Assembly (NCBI GenBank): GCA_900320845.1
Contig: ONTS01000004.1
Coordinates: 1 to 64,000 of the forward strand
Source of the DNA: an uncultured Prevotellaceae bacterium
GTDB taxonomy: Bacteria > Bacteroidota > Bacteroidia > Bacteroidales > Bacteroidaceae
Direction: 5' to 3'
DNA: 64,000 nucleotides
How positions within the stretch are numbered: the stretch's first letter is position 1; the number at the start of each line of letters is the position of its first letter. The notes below the pieces were generated by a model. It did no database searches. It saw only the letters and a list, made by a program, of their open reading frames with translations, and was not told the DNA's origin. This document shows, piece after piece, positions 1-8,444 of this stretch. The translations under genes and the position numbers were made by a program.

Positions 1-577
1 CCCTTTAAACCCAATAAATCCGGATAACGCCCGGACCTTCCGTATTACCGCGGCTGCTGGCACGGAATTAGCCGGTCCTTATTCATGCGGTACCTGCAAA
101 ATGGGACACGTCCCAAACTTTATCCCCGCATAAAAGCAGTTTACAACCCATAGGGCAGTCTTCCTGCACGCTACTTGGCTGGTTCAGGCTAGCGCCCATT
201 GACCAATATTCCTCACTGCTGCCTCCCGTAGGAGTCTGGTCCGTGTCTCAGTACCAGTGTGGGGGACCTTCCTCTCAGAACCCCTACTGATCGTTGGCTC
301 GGTGGGCCGTTACCCCGCCGACTACCTAATCAGACGCATCCCCATCCTATACCGATAAATCTTTAGTGTAATTCAGATGTCTTCATAACACCACATACGG
401 GATTAATCCGACTTTCGCCGGGCTATACCGTAGTATAGGGCAGGTTGGATACGCGTTACTCACCCGTGCGCCGGTCGTCATCAACAGAAGCAAGCTTCCG
501 TCATGTTACCCCTCGACTTGCATGTGTTAAGCCTGTAGCTAGCGTTCATCCTGAGCCAGGATCAAACTCTACGTTGT
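1..577 (-). rRNA. rrs: 16S ribosomal RNA, 5' portion (partial)
   Basis: The reverse complement carries the universal 16S landmarks: the 27F site (complement of 551-570), the 338 region CCTACGGGAGGCAGCAG (complement near 215-235) and the 515 region with CCGCGGTAAT (complement of 42-63). Placing position 8 of E. coli numbering at 570 puts the mature 5' end near 577. Only about the first 577 nt are present; the rest runs off the left edge. Sequence features fit Bacteroidales. The gene is transcribed leftwards, away from the candidate origin at 37.5 kb, as expected if that origin is real. The 5' end may be off by a few bases. Confidence 0.97.
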
Positions 578-811
578 AAAAAATGTATCGTATAACATCA
601 GAACGTCAGGACGAACCCAACGAATGATGAAAAATATCTGTCTCAGTATGCTATCCAAAATTGTAAAAAGAAATTGACAGTTCAAAGTAACCCTGTCTGA
701 ATCGTCGCAAAAAGACGAACAGACGACTTTCTTCTTGTACTACTTCTCAATCTGTATGTAAATCTTTCAAAGAACACGTGCGACTGAGTCATTTTTTCAG
801 CGCAGCGAATG

Positions 812-841
812 CAAAGGTACGACTTCTGACAACACCGCAAA
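812..841 (-). promoter_or_regulatory. Probable rRNA operon promoter
   Basis: On the minus strand TTTG (838-841) is followed after 18 nt by TACCTTTG (812-819), a match to the Bacteroidota -33/-7 consensus TTTG...TAnnTTTG. Transcription would start near 808, giving a 16S leader of about 230 nt. The leader (578-807) has no convincing gene; a short minus-strand frame crossing it has no recognisable features. Confidence 0.65.
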
Positions 842-984
842 ACATTTCGCAAAAAAAAATCACACAAAAAACAACTGAACACAAAAAAAGATGAAAAAAC
901 AACACTAAACAATACCTTACACCATTAATATATTATTACGCGCGTCGGAAACAAAAAAACACAAAAAGGACAGGAACAACGCAA

Positions 985-1041
985 GGGGGAAATGATGCTA
1001 TGTGGGGAAAAGATACCGGGTTAGTGGGGGAAATGATGCTA
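985..1041. repeat. 16-bp direct repeat
   Basis: GGGGGAAATGATGCTA occurs at 985-1000 and again, identically, at 1026-1041, a 41-bp offset. It lies in the non-coding stretch 900-1317 between the rRNA promoter and the next gene. No function is evident. Confidence 0.75.
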
Positions 1042-1122
1042 CTTGGGAAATAGTCCGTCTACCATGAGCAATGGTTTGCACCTCTATGCCAGTCATCATC
1101 TAGGGAGGGAGAGAGTAAATAA

Positions 1123-1182
1123 TTGCCTACACCTTGGGGGTCCATTGGCAAACAAATGGCTGTACCGCTTTGGTGTAGGCAA
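1123..1182. repeat. Nested inverted repeat in rRNA upstream region
   Basis: TTGCCTACACC (1123-1133) pairs perfectly with GGTGTAGGCAA (1172-1182). Inside it CCATT (1142-1146) pairs with AATGG, so the segment could fold as a two-stage stem on either strand. There is no T-tract at either end, so it is not an obvious terminator. The rest of 1042-1268 contains nothing I recognise. Confidence 0.6.
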
Positions 1183-1268
1183 GTTGCAAAAGTGATTATG
1201 AGAGGTTTCTATAACATGTTAGTATTGTCTTGATGTGTTTGTTGAGATGTTGTTTATGGCTGTCATTA

Positions 1269-1306
1269 AGATGATGGAGTGGATTTGTATGCCCTATCCA
1301 TCATCT
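1269..1306 (-). terminator. Hairpin after the small exported protein gene
   Basis: AGATGATGGA (1269-1278) pairs perfectly with TCCATCATCT (1297-1306), giving a 10-bp stem that begins 12 nt past the stop codon of the minus-strand gene at 1318. The run of U after it is weak, so it may be an mRNA 3' end or a stability hairpin rather than a strong intrinsic terminator. Confidence 0.45.
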
Positions 1307-1317
1307 GTTGTTGCACA

Positions 1318-1803
1318 CTATCGTCTGTTTCTCCATTTTCCTTTGTTGGCGTGGGTGTGTCGTGTGTGTTTATAAGCTTTGGGATGTTCTCTCCATGTTC
1401 CGTGGTTGTTAGTTCTGATGACGACGGCGGGTCGTTTTCCGATGTCTGCCCTTTTGTATCTGTCGTAGATGAGCAGTGCCATTCGGTTGCTTCGCCATGT
1501 CACTGGGCGGTAGAAGTATGTAGTAGCCATGTATCGGTTGTACTGAGCTACGGTGAGCACGTACTGCATGTCGTTGTTTCTGCGTTTCCATGCTTTTCCG
1601 TAGTATCCACTTTTTCCAGAGAGTGTGAGCATGTAGTCGAGGTTGATTTTGTAGACAGCATCGTACTGCATTGTATTGAGTCCGAGTTCTGTTGCCATTT
1701 TGTCTGTCATGAAGAGGGCTTCGCTTCGTGCGCTCTCGTAAGGCATGGCGTTGACTGAAGCCATTGTCAGCGTCAGCAGGAGCAGCGTAATGATTCGTTT
1801 CAT
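1318..1803 (-). CDS. Small exported protein, conserved Bacteroidales family of unknown function
   Basis: The 161-residue product starts with a clear signal peptide (MKRIITLLLLTLTMASVNA, cleavage likely near residue 19), so it is exported to the periplasm or envelope. The mature part begins MPYESARSEALFMTDKMA, then has alternating aromatic and basic segments (YFYRP, TWRSNR) and a very basic tail with several His and Arg. It resembles short exported proteins I know as hypothetical in Prevotella; the spacing of helices vaguely recalls CpxP/Spy-like chaperones, but no diagnostic motif is visible. A TACCTTTG element lies about 45 nt upstream. An overlapping frame on the other strand (1279-1758) lacks a signal or family features and is taken to be a shadow. 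Confidence 0.75.
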   Translation of the reverse strand: MKRIITLLLLTLTMASVNAMPYESARSEALFMTDKMATELGLNTMQYDAVYKINLDYMLTLSGKSGYYGKAWKRRNNDMQYVLTVAQYNRYMATTYFYRPVTWRSNRMALLIYDRYKRADIGKRPAVVIRTNNHGTWREHPKAYKHTRHTHANKGKWRNRR

Positions 1804-1848
1804 GGTTGTATATATTAAGGGGTGAATAAATGCTTTTGTTTTCTAGTA

Positions 1849-1856
1849 CAAAGGTA
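1849..1856 (-). promoter_or_regulatory. -7 promoter element of the exported-protein gene
   Basis: The minus strand reads TACCTTTG, an exact match to the Bacteroidota -7 consensus, 45 nt before the ATG at 1803. No good -33 TTTG is present at 19-21 nt. Confidence 0.45.
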
Positions 1857-2012
1857 GTGGGGGTGTTCCGTTTGTATGGTATTGTTTTCCCTAATTGGCA
1901 GTGGGGAAAATCCTATTTGTGCTTTTGTGGTGTCTGACTATGTATAAAGATGTCTGTGTATTGCACAAAAAACTATGATGTGTGCATAAATGGTTGGTTT
2001 TTTGTTGAAAAG

Positions 2013-2044
2013 TTTGTGTATCCGAAAGATAATAGTTTCCTTTG
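2013..2044 (+). promoter_or_regulatory. Probable acpP-fabF-rnc promoter
   Basis: TTTG (2013-2016), a 20-nt spacer, then TTCCTTTG (2037-2044), one mismatch from TAnnTTTG. It would give a leader of about 130 nt before acpP. Within that leader CCCTC (2074-2078) and GAGGG (2083-2087) form a short stem followed by a T-rich run (2091-2098), which could be a weak attenuator. Confidence 0.5.
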
Positions 2045-2180
2045 CGGCGTATTTTTCAACACTTGATGACTTCCCCTCTCATGAGGGTGGTTGTTTTTGT
2101 GCGCTTTATGGCAATGTTGTTGCCGTCAGCGTACTGTGTGTTAAGAAAGAGAAAGCAATTAACATTTAAAAATTACAATT

Positions 2181-2420
2181 ATGTCAGAAATTGAAAGCAA
2201 AGTAAGAGCCATCATCGTTGACAAACTTGGTGTTGACGAGTCAGAAGTAACCTTGAATGCCAGCTTCACCAACGACCTTGGTGCAGACTCTCTGGACACC
2301 GTAGAACTGATTATGGAGTTTGAGAAGGAGTTTGACATCAACATCCCTGACGACAAGGCCGAGACTATCAGCACTGTTCAAGATGCTATCTCCTACATTG
2401 AGGAGAACACGAACGCTTAA
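2181..2420 (+). CDS. acpP: Acyl carrier protein
   Basis: This 79-residue acidic protein carries the growing acyl chain in type II fatty acid synthesis. The phosphopantetheine attachment motif is plain: [16 protein letters not shown], with the modified serine in GADS. Length and composition are those of a normal bacterial ACP. It is the first gene of acpP-fabF-rnc, an order common in Bacteroidota. The ATG follows an AT-rich leader without a Shine-Dalgarno sequence, as usual in this phylum. Confidence 0.98.
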   Translation: MSEIESKVRAIIVDKLGVDESEVTLNASFTNDLGADSLDTVELIMEFEKEFDINIPDDKAETISTVQDAISYIEENTNA

Positions 2421-2709
2421 TACGTCCGTTATAGGTTCTACTCAGTAATCTTACAGTACGTTTCTGCCGTTTCCTCTTTCCCTGCCACGCCTTTCCTTGT
2501 GTTGGGCTTACTGGTATTTAGACTGACTGGCATGCAATGTACTTAGGTTTTCCCTCTTCGGGGAAGCTTTCATCAACACTTTCACTCTCAACCTCTCCCT
2601 TAGGGAGGTCACAAACTCTCCCGTGTCGTACTCGTTGTTGAAGCGTGTATGAAAAATGGGGCGGTTGGGGGTGAGTGTGTATTCACACTAACAATGTAAA
2701 GAGACAATT
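2421..2709 (+). promoter_or_regulatory. acpP-fabF spacer with several hairpins
   Basis: This 289-nt gap has no gene. It holds short stem-loops: TTCCC/GGGGAA closed by a TCTTC loop near 2551-2566, CTCCC-TTA-GGGAG near 2600-2612, and AGTGTG-TATT-CACACT near 2673-2690 just before fabF. Such a structured spacer could partly terminate transcription or process the mRNA so that acpP is made in excess over fabF; that role is inferred. Confidence 0.35.
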
Positions 2710-3972
2710 ATGGAATTGAAGCGAGTTGTCGTCACCGGCTTAGGTGCTGTTACTCCTGTTGGCAATACGCCTGAGGAGATGTGGAAAAATCTGTTGGCAG
2801 GCGTCAGTGGAGCCGCCCCCATCACAAGTTTTGATGCCTCTTTGCTGAAGACCCAGTTTGCCTGTGAGATAAAAGACCTGGATGTGAACGCTTACATCGA
2901 CCGTAAAGAGTCGCGTAAGCTTGACCGCTACACACAATTAGCGCTCATCTCTGCCATTCAGGGTGTTACCGATGCCGGCATTGACAGCGAAGACATCGAC
3001 AAAAACCGTGTGGGCGTCATCTACGGCGTGGGCATCGGTGGTATCCACACCTTCGAGGAAGAGATAACCTACTATGGTGCTCATCGTGAGGACGGACCGA
3101 AGTTTTCCCCGTTCTTCATCCCCAAGATGATAGCCGACATTGCCAGCGGTCACATCTCCATCCGTTATGGTTTCCATGGTCCCAACTACACCACGACGAG
3201 TGCTTGTGCCAGCTCTTCCAACGCATTGGCCGATGCCTTCAACCTCATCCGTTTAGGCAAGGCCGACATCATTGTCAGCGGTGGTGCCGAAGCAGCCATC
3301 TGCACGAGCGGTGTCGGTGGTTTCAACGCCATGCATGCCCTCTCCACACGCAATGACGATCCCACCCATGCCTCACGTCCGTTCTCCAAGAGCCGCGACG
3401 GTTTCGTGATGGGCGAAGGCGCGGGATGTATCATCCTTGAGGAGCTGGAGCACGCCAAGGCACGTGGAGCCAAGATCTATGCCGAGATGGTCGGCGAAGG
3501 CGAGAGCGGTGATGCCCATCACATCACAGCCTCACACCCCGAAGGCCTGGGCGCCAAGCTCGTCATGCAGGAAGCACTGCGCGATGCAGGCATGCAACCT
3601 GACGACATCGACTACATCAACGTACACGGGACCTCGACACATGTGGGCGACATCTCTGAGATGAAAGCCATTAAGGAAGTGTTCGGCGATGCTGCCTACA
3701 AGCTCAACATATCTTCTACCAAGTCGATGACAGGACACCTGCTTGGTGCTGCCGGCGCCATAGAAGCCATGGTAGCCATTCTGGCTGTGCAAAACGACAT
3801 CATTCCGCCCACCATCAACCACGAAGAAGGTGACGAAGACGAAGAGATAGACTATCGTCTGAACTACACATTCAACACCGCTGCTAAGCGCACCGTGCGT
3901 GCTGCTCTGAGCAACACCTTTGGTTTTGGCGGACACAATGCTTGTGTCGTATTCAAAAAATACAGCGAATGA
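2710..3972 (+). CDS. fabF: Beta-ketoacyl-ACP synthase II
   Basis: The 420-residue cytoplasmic condensing enzyme elongates acyl-ACP with malonyl-ACP. The catalytic Cys is Cys166 in TTSACASSSNAL; the two active-site histidines are in VHGTSTHVGD and TGHLLGAAGAIEA. The N-terminal VVVTGLGAVTPVG and C-terminal NTFGFGGHNA blocks are typical of KAS II. Length matches the family (about 410-420). It follows acpP, its substrate carrier, and its TGA stop overlaps the ATG of rnc (ATGA at 3969-3972), which suggests coupled translation. Confidence 0.98.
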   Translation: MELKRVVVTGLGAVTPVGNTPEEMWKNLLAGVSGAAPITSFDASLLKTQFACEIKDLDVNAYIDRKESRKLDRYTQLALISAIQGVTDAGIDSEDIDKNRVGVIYGVGIGGIHTFEEEITYYGAHREDGPKFSPFFIPKMIADIASGHISIRYGFHGPNYTTTSACASSSNALADAFNLIRLGKADIIVSGGAEAAICTSGVGGFNAMHALSTRNDDPTHASRPFSKSRDGFVMGEGAGCIILEELEHAKARGAKIYAEMVGEGESGDAHHITASHPEGLGAKLVMQEALRDAGMQPDDIDYINVHGTSTHVGDISEMKAIKEVFGDAAYKLNISSTKSMTGHLLGAAGAIEAMVAILAVQNDIIPPTINHEEGDEDEEIDYRLNYTFNTAAKRTVRAALSNTFGFGGHNACVVFKKYSE

Positions 3973-4763
3973 CAGCCTATACCCTCCATCACAGAGTGAT
4001 AGACAGGATAAGACTCCCTTTCCGAAAGGAGAAGGAGTTTTTTTCTTTGTTGTATGAGGTGTTAGGTTTCTACCCCCGCAACGCCTCTCCCTATCGTCAG
4101 GCGCTTCTTCACAAGAGCGTGCATCGTAAGGAGAAAGGGCGTCCGCTTGACAACGAGCGTCTGGAGTTTCTCGGCGATGCCATCCTCGATGCCGTGGTAG
4201 GTGACATCGTGTACCATCACTTTTCGCGCAAACGCGAAGGCTTTCTCACCAACGTGCGAAGCAAGCTTGTGAAGCGCGACACCCTCAACAGCTTATCGCT
4301 GGCGATAGGGCTAGACCGTCTTCTCGTCACCCAGGCACTCAATGCCACACACAACAGTTACCTGGCAGGCAATGCCTTGGAGGCGCTCATTGGTGCCATC
4401 TACCTCGACCGCGGCTATGCAACCTGCCAAGCCTTCGTACGCAAGCGACTTATCAACAGGCTGATAGACATTGACAAGCTCGCCTATCAGGAGGTAAACT
4501 TCAAGTCGAAGCTGCTCGAGTGGTGTCAGAAGTATCGCGTGTCGATAGAGTTCCGTCTTATTGCCCAGCAAAACGACGCCCATCACAATCCCATGTTCAC
4601 CACCTGCATTATTCTTGCCGATGAAGCTGCCGAGTGTGGCGAGGGCTATTCAAAGAAGGAAAGTCAGCAGCAGGCGGCTAAAAAGACTTGGCAACGACTG
4701 CAACGCGACACAGCCTTCAAGGAAGGCATGCTGACCCGCTGCAAAACTGAAAATTGCGAATAA
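3969..4763 (+). CDS. rnc: Ribonuclease III
   Basis: The enzyme cleaves double-stranded RNA, including rRNA precursors. The signature NERLEFLGDAILDAVVGD lies around residues 60-75, with further acidic residues (GNALEALIGAIYLD) that complete the Mg site. The C-terminal third (from about EVNFKSKLLEWCQK to the basic QQQAAKKTWQRL) is a double-stranded RNA-binding domain. I chose the ATG at 3969 because it overlaps the fabF stop and leaves a 264-residue protein of normal length. An earlier in-frame start at 3942 would add nine residues inside fabF and is less likely. Confidence 0.95.
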   Translation: MTAYTLHHRVIDRIRLPFRKEKEFFSLLYEVLGFYPRNASPYRQALLHKSVHRKEKGRPLDNERLEFLGDAILDAVVGDIVYHHFSRKREGFLTNVRSKLVKRDTLNSLSLAIGLDRLLVTQALNATHNSYLAGNALEALIGAIYLDRGYATCQAFVRKRLINRLIDIDKLAYQEVNFKSKLLEWCQKYRVSIEFRLIAQQNDAHHNPMFTTCIILADEAAECGEGYSKKESQQQAAKKTWQRLQRDTAFKEGMLTRCKTENCE

Positions 4764-4768
4764 TTGAA

Positions 4769-4797
4769 TTGAATATTAAAGAAATAGTGTACATTTG
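4769..4797 (+). promoter_or_regulatory. Promoter for the GH3-family gene
   Basis: TTG (4769-4771), 18 nt, then TACATTTG (4790-4797), an exact -7 consensus. It lies just after rnc and about 70 nt before the next start codon, so the GH3 gene is probably its own transcription unit. Confidence 0.55.
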
Positions 4798-4868
4798 CAC
4801 AAGTTTGCGTCTTTACACTCTAGTGTGAGACAATCAGAAATACACTACTCTACTCACATATCCATTCT

Positions 4869-6407
4869 ATGTCCTTGAACCGTACATCTCTTGTTCGTCC
4901 GTTGTTCCGTCAGCGTCTGAATGCCTTGAGTCGGTACACTACACATACCAAAGACCTTCAGCGCGAAGTCTTGCAGCGTTTGCTGCAACGTGCCAGCGCC
5001 ACCGAATATGGTCGTCGTCATGGCTTTGCCCGTATGGAAAGCTATGCCAACTTCCACAACGATGTACCACTTAACAGCTATGAAGAACTCAAGGACTACA
5101 TAGACCGCATGCGTCATGGAGAATCCGACCTGCTATGGCCGGGACAGGTGAAGTGGTATGCCAAGTCATCTGGAACTACCAACGACAAGTCGAAGTTTAT
5201 CCCCGTCAGCAAGGAAGGTCTTGACAATATCCACTATCGTGGCGGCAAAGACACCGTTGGTCTGTATCTTCGCATCAACCCCAACAGCTGCCTGATGGAT
5301 GGAAAGTCGCTTATTCTTGGCGGAAGCCATTCGCCCAACTACAACCTTCCCAACAGCATCGTAGGCGATCTGTCTGCCATTCTCATTGAAAACATGTGGT
5401 GGTATACCCATCGTTTACGTGTGCCCAGCAAACATACAGCACTGCTTTCCGACTTTGAAGTGAAACGCGAGCAGATAGTAAAGGAGACGTTGAACAAGAA
5501 TGTCACCTCGTTGTCGGGTGTTCCGTCGTGGATGCTCAGCGTACTGCTCAGCGTATTGGAGAAGAGTGGCAAACGCACGCTCGACGAGGTGTGGCCCAAT
5601 CTGGAAGTGTTCTTCCACGGCGGCATATCCTTCTCACCCTATCGCAAGACCTACGAGCAGCTCATACGCTCCTCGAAGATGCACTATATGGAGACCTACA
5701 ATGCCAGCGAGGGCTTCTTTGGCATACAGAGCGACCTTTCCGACCCTGCCATGCTGCTCATGATAGACTACGATATCTTCTATGAGTTCATCCCCATGGA
5801 CACCTTCCACGATGACATTCCCGTTGTGGTGCCGCTCAGCGATGTAGAAATAGGTAAGAACTATGCCATGGTTATCTCCACCTCTTGTGGACTTTGGCGT
5901 TACATTATCGGCGACACGGTGAAGTTCACACAGAAAGATCCATACAAGTTTGTCATCACCGGACGCACCAAGCACTACATCAATGCTTTCGGCGAGGAGC
6001 TCATCGTCGACAATGCCGAGAAAGCCCTTGCCTACGTCTGCGAGCAAACCAATGCAGAGGTGCGTGACTATACCGCCGCTCCCATCTTCATGGATCAACA
6101 GGGACATTGCCGACATCAGTGGCTCCTCGACTTTGCCAAGAAGCCCGACGACATGGGACAGTTTGCCACCATGCTTGACCGACAGCTCCAACACATCAAC
6201 AGTGACTATGAGGCTAAGCGTTATAAGGACATCACCCTGCAGCCACTGGAAATCATCGTAGCACAACAAGGACTTTTCGACATGTGGCTGAAGTCGAAAG
6301 GCAAACTCGGCGGACAGCATAAAGTGCCGCGACTCGCCAACAACCGACAAATCATTGATGAGCTGCTACTCATGAATGCCGACATCAAATCCCAACAGGG
6401 AGTATAA
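4869..6407 (+). CDS. GH3 auxin-responsive promoter family protein (acyl-adenylating amidosynthetase-like)
   Basis: This 512-residue protein belongs to the GH3 superfamily, whose plant members adenylate carboxylic acids and join them to amino acids. The ATP-binding motif SSGTTNDKSKFIPVS (about residues 100-115), the central YNASEGFFG and the late TGRTKHYINAFGEEL block are visible. The length is typical of bacterial homologues, which are common in Bacteroidota, but their substrates are not established. The next gene, a lipoprotein, starts 49 nt downstream and is probably cotranscribed. Assignment to the superfamily is firm; the substrate is unknown. Confidence 0.93.
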   Translation: MSLNRTSLVRPLFRQRLNALSRYTTHTKDLQREVLQRLLQRASATEYGRRHGFARMESYANFHNDVPLNSYEELKDYIDRMRHGESDLLWPGQVKWYAKSSGTTNDKSKFIPVSKEGLDNIHYRGGKDTVGLYLRINPNSCLMDGKSLILGGSHSPNYNLPNSIVGDLSAILIENMWWYTHRLRVPSKHTALLSDFEVKREQIVKETLNKNVTSLSGVPSWMLSVLLSVLEKSGKRTLDEVWPNLEVFFHGGISFSPYRKTYEQLIRSSKMHYMETYNASEGFFGIQSDLSDPAMLLMIDYDIFYEFIPMDTFHDDIPVVVPLSDVEIGKNYAMVISTSCGLWRYIIGDTVKFTQKDPYKFVITGRTKHYINAFGEELIVDNAEKALAYVCEQTNAEVRDYTAAPIFMDQQGHCRHQWLLDFAKKPDDMGQFATMLDRQLQHINSDYEAKRYKDITLQPLEIIVAQQGLFDMWLKSKGKLGGQHKVPRLANNRQIIDELLLMNADIKSQQGV

Positions 6408-6456
6408 CCCCATCTTCTGCCACAAGCGGAAGAATATTCCTATCACACACCGCGCT

Positions 6457-8391
6457 ATGCCCCGTCTCACTCCGCAGCATATCCTCCTTGTCGTCATAGG
6501 TATTGTGATGACAAGCGGAATCGTTTTCACCTCTTGTGCCCGTATGGGCCAGCCAGATGGCGGTTGGTACGACCAGTTGCCACCTAAAGTATTGGGCGCC
6601 ATACCTGCTGACGGTGCCACACACGTCAACGGCAAACGTATCGTCATCAATTTCGACGAATACATCAAGCTTGAGAATCCACAGCAAAATGTCATTATCT
6701 CTCCTGCCCAACACGAGCAGCCCAACATCAGGGTGCAGGGCAAACGCATCGTCATCGACCTTTCCGACAGCCTACTGCCCAACACCACCTACACCATCGA
6801 CTTCTCCGACGCTATCCGCGACCTCACCGAAGGCAATCCCTTGGGCAACTATGCCTACACCTTCTCTACTGGCGATGTTATCGATTCCATGCAGATCAGT
6901 GGTCATGTTGTCGATGCCTATACCCTTGACCCCGTGTCGGGCATCCTTGTAGGGGCCATCACCACCACAACGGAAGCCGACGACGCCGACAGCCTTTATG
7001 TGCTGCAACGCGTGGGACGTACCGACACCCACGGTCACTTCAACATCAGAGGCATTGCTCCAGGCAACTATCGCGTCATCGCGCTGGCTGATGCCGACGG
7101 AGACTTCAAGTTCAGTCAGACGACTGAGAAGGTGGGATTCAACGACAGCATCTATACTCCCAGCTTCGGACGCACAACACGTCAGGATACCCTATGGCAC
7201 GACTCTCTCCACATTCGCGACATACAACGCATACAGTACACACGTTTCCAGCCAGACAACATTGTGCTGCGCGCCTTCACCGCAACGCCCGACACACGCG
7301 CCCTGCTGAAGGTGATACGCTCCAGTGCTGAACGTTTTGACGTGTACTTCTCAGCCCCAGACACACAGCTACCCGTCGTCAAAGGCTTGAACTTCGACAG
7401 CCAAGACGCCTTTGTGGTGGAGTCTTCCCCCCACAACGACACTATCACCTACTGGCTTCGCGACAGCCTACACATCAAGCAAGACACCCTCAACCTAACC
7501 CTCAGCTACCGCGCTACGGACACCCTCGGTATAATGCAGCCACGCACCGACACCATCGATGTAGTGTCGCGCATCGGGTTTGCCCAACGCATGAAGGGAC
7601 AGGCACGCCAACGTAAAAAACAAGAAACGACGGAAGACCCCAACGTGCTGAAAGTCCAATATAACATACAGACCATCATGTCGCCTGACAATGTCATCCC
7701 CATTGTCTCTCCTACCCCCTTGGCGCACATCGATACCGCTGCCATACATCTCTATGCGCAGAAAGACAGCACCTGGGTCAAGGTAGACAAAAGGCTCATC
7801 GACAAGGGCAATCGCAACTATGAGCTACGCGCGCTGTGGCAACACAACACTAGCTACAGTCTGGAGATAGACTCAGCTGCCTTCACCGACATCTACGGAC
7901 GTTCCAATGTCGCCTACAAGACCGGTATCAGCATCCCCGACGAGTCGGAATACGGCTCACTTATCGTCACCATAGAGGAATGGAAAGATAAAAATGTCAT
8001 CGCACAACTGCTCACCCAGCAAGGTGGTGTGGTGAAGGAAGTAGCTGTGAAAGATGGTATAGCTGCATTTTTCTACCTCCGCACAGGAGGATATTATCTC
8101 CGTGCCTTCACCGACGACAATGCCAACGGCGAATGGGACACGGGCGACTTCTCGAAGCGCCGACAGCCAGAACTGATGTGCTACTATCCACGCCCCATCG
8201 CCTGCCGTGCCAACTGGGACATACGCGAGCGCTGGAATCCTCTGTCACTGCCTGCCAACAAGCAGCGGGCAAAAGAGTTGCGCACGACAGACAAGAAGGA
8301 GGACAAGAGGTCGACAGCATCACGCAACCAAGAGCGAGCACGCAAACTCGGCATCACGGAGATACCAATGAAGGTGCTGGAAAAAGAGTAA
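6457..8391 (+). CDS. Ig-like (Big_5) domain lipoprotein
   Basis: The ATG at 6457 is preferred over one at 6376 inside the GH3 gene because it gives a good lipoprotein signal: a hydrophobic stretch (ILLVVIGIVMTSGIVF) ending in a lipobox with Cys27. After the lipidated Cys comes a conserved PDGGWYDQLPPKVLGAIPADGA segment and a bacterial Ig-like domain of the SbsA type (about residues 37-145). A carboxypeptidase-regulatory-like beta-sandwich follows (ISGHVVDAY... to about residue 225). The remainder is beta-rich. The C-terminus is basic (KEDKRSTASRNQERARK). This is a known family of outer-membrane-anchored Bacteroidota lipoproteins; its job is not known. Length 644 residues. Confidence 0.85.
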   Translation: MPRLTPQHILLVVIGIVMTSGIVFTSCARMGQPDGGWYDQLPPKVLGAIPADGATHVNGKRIVINFDEYIKLENPQQNVIISPAQHEQPNIRVQGKRIVIDLSDSLLPNTTYTIDFSDAIRDLTEGNPLGNYAYTFSTGDVIDSMQISGHVVDAYTLDPVSGILVGAITTTTEADDADSLYVLQRVGRTDTHGHFNIRGIAPGNYRVIALADADGDFKFSQTTEKVGFNDSIYTPSFGRTTRQDTLWHDSLHIRDIQRIQYTRFQPDNIVLRAFTATPDTRALLKVIRSSAERFDVYFSAPDTQLPVVKGLNFDSQDAFVVESSPHNDTITYWLRDSLHIKQDTLNLTLSYRATDTLGIMQPRTDTIDVVSRIGFAQRMKGQARQRKKQETTEDPNVLKVQYNIQTIMSPDNVIPIVSPTPLAHIDTAAIHLYAQKDSTWVKVDKRLIDKGNRNYELRALWQHNTSYSLEIDSAAFTDIYGRSNVAYKTGISIPDESEYGSLIVTIEEWKDKNVIAQLLTQQGGVVKEVAVKDGIAAFFYLRTGGYYLRAFTDDNANGEWDTGDFSKRRQPELMCYYPRPIACRANWDIRERWNPLSLPANKQRAKELRTTDKKEDKRSTASRNQERARKLGITEIPMKVLEKE

Positions 8392-8444
8392 GACACCATT
8401 TATATAATATAGAATAAAACCCTGTTATTTAATAGCAAATACCT

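Noticed and set aside
682..912. 76-codon minus-strand frame across the 16S leader
   Set aside because: Phe/Ser/Cys/Arg-rich, no family match, overlaps the rRNA promoter and leader.
1279..1758. 159-codon plus-strand frame opposite the small exported protein
   Set aside because: Val/Cys/Ser-rich shadow; the minus-strand frame has a clear signal peptide and promoter.
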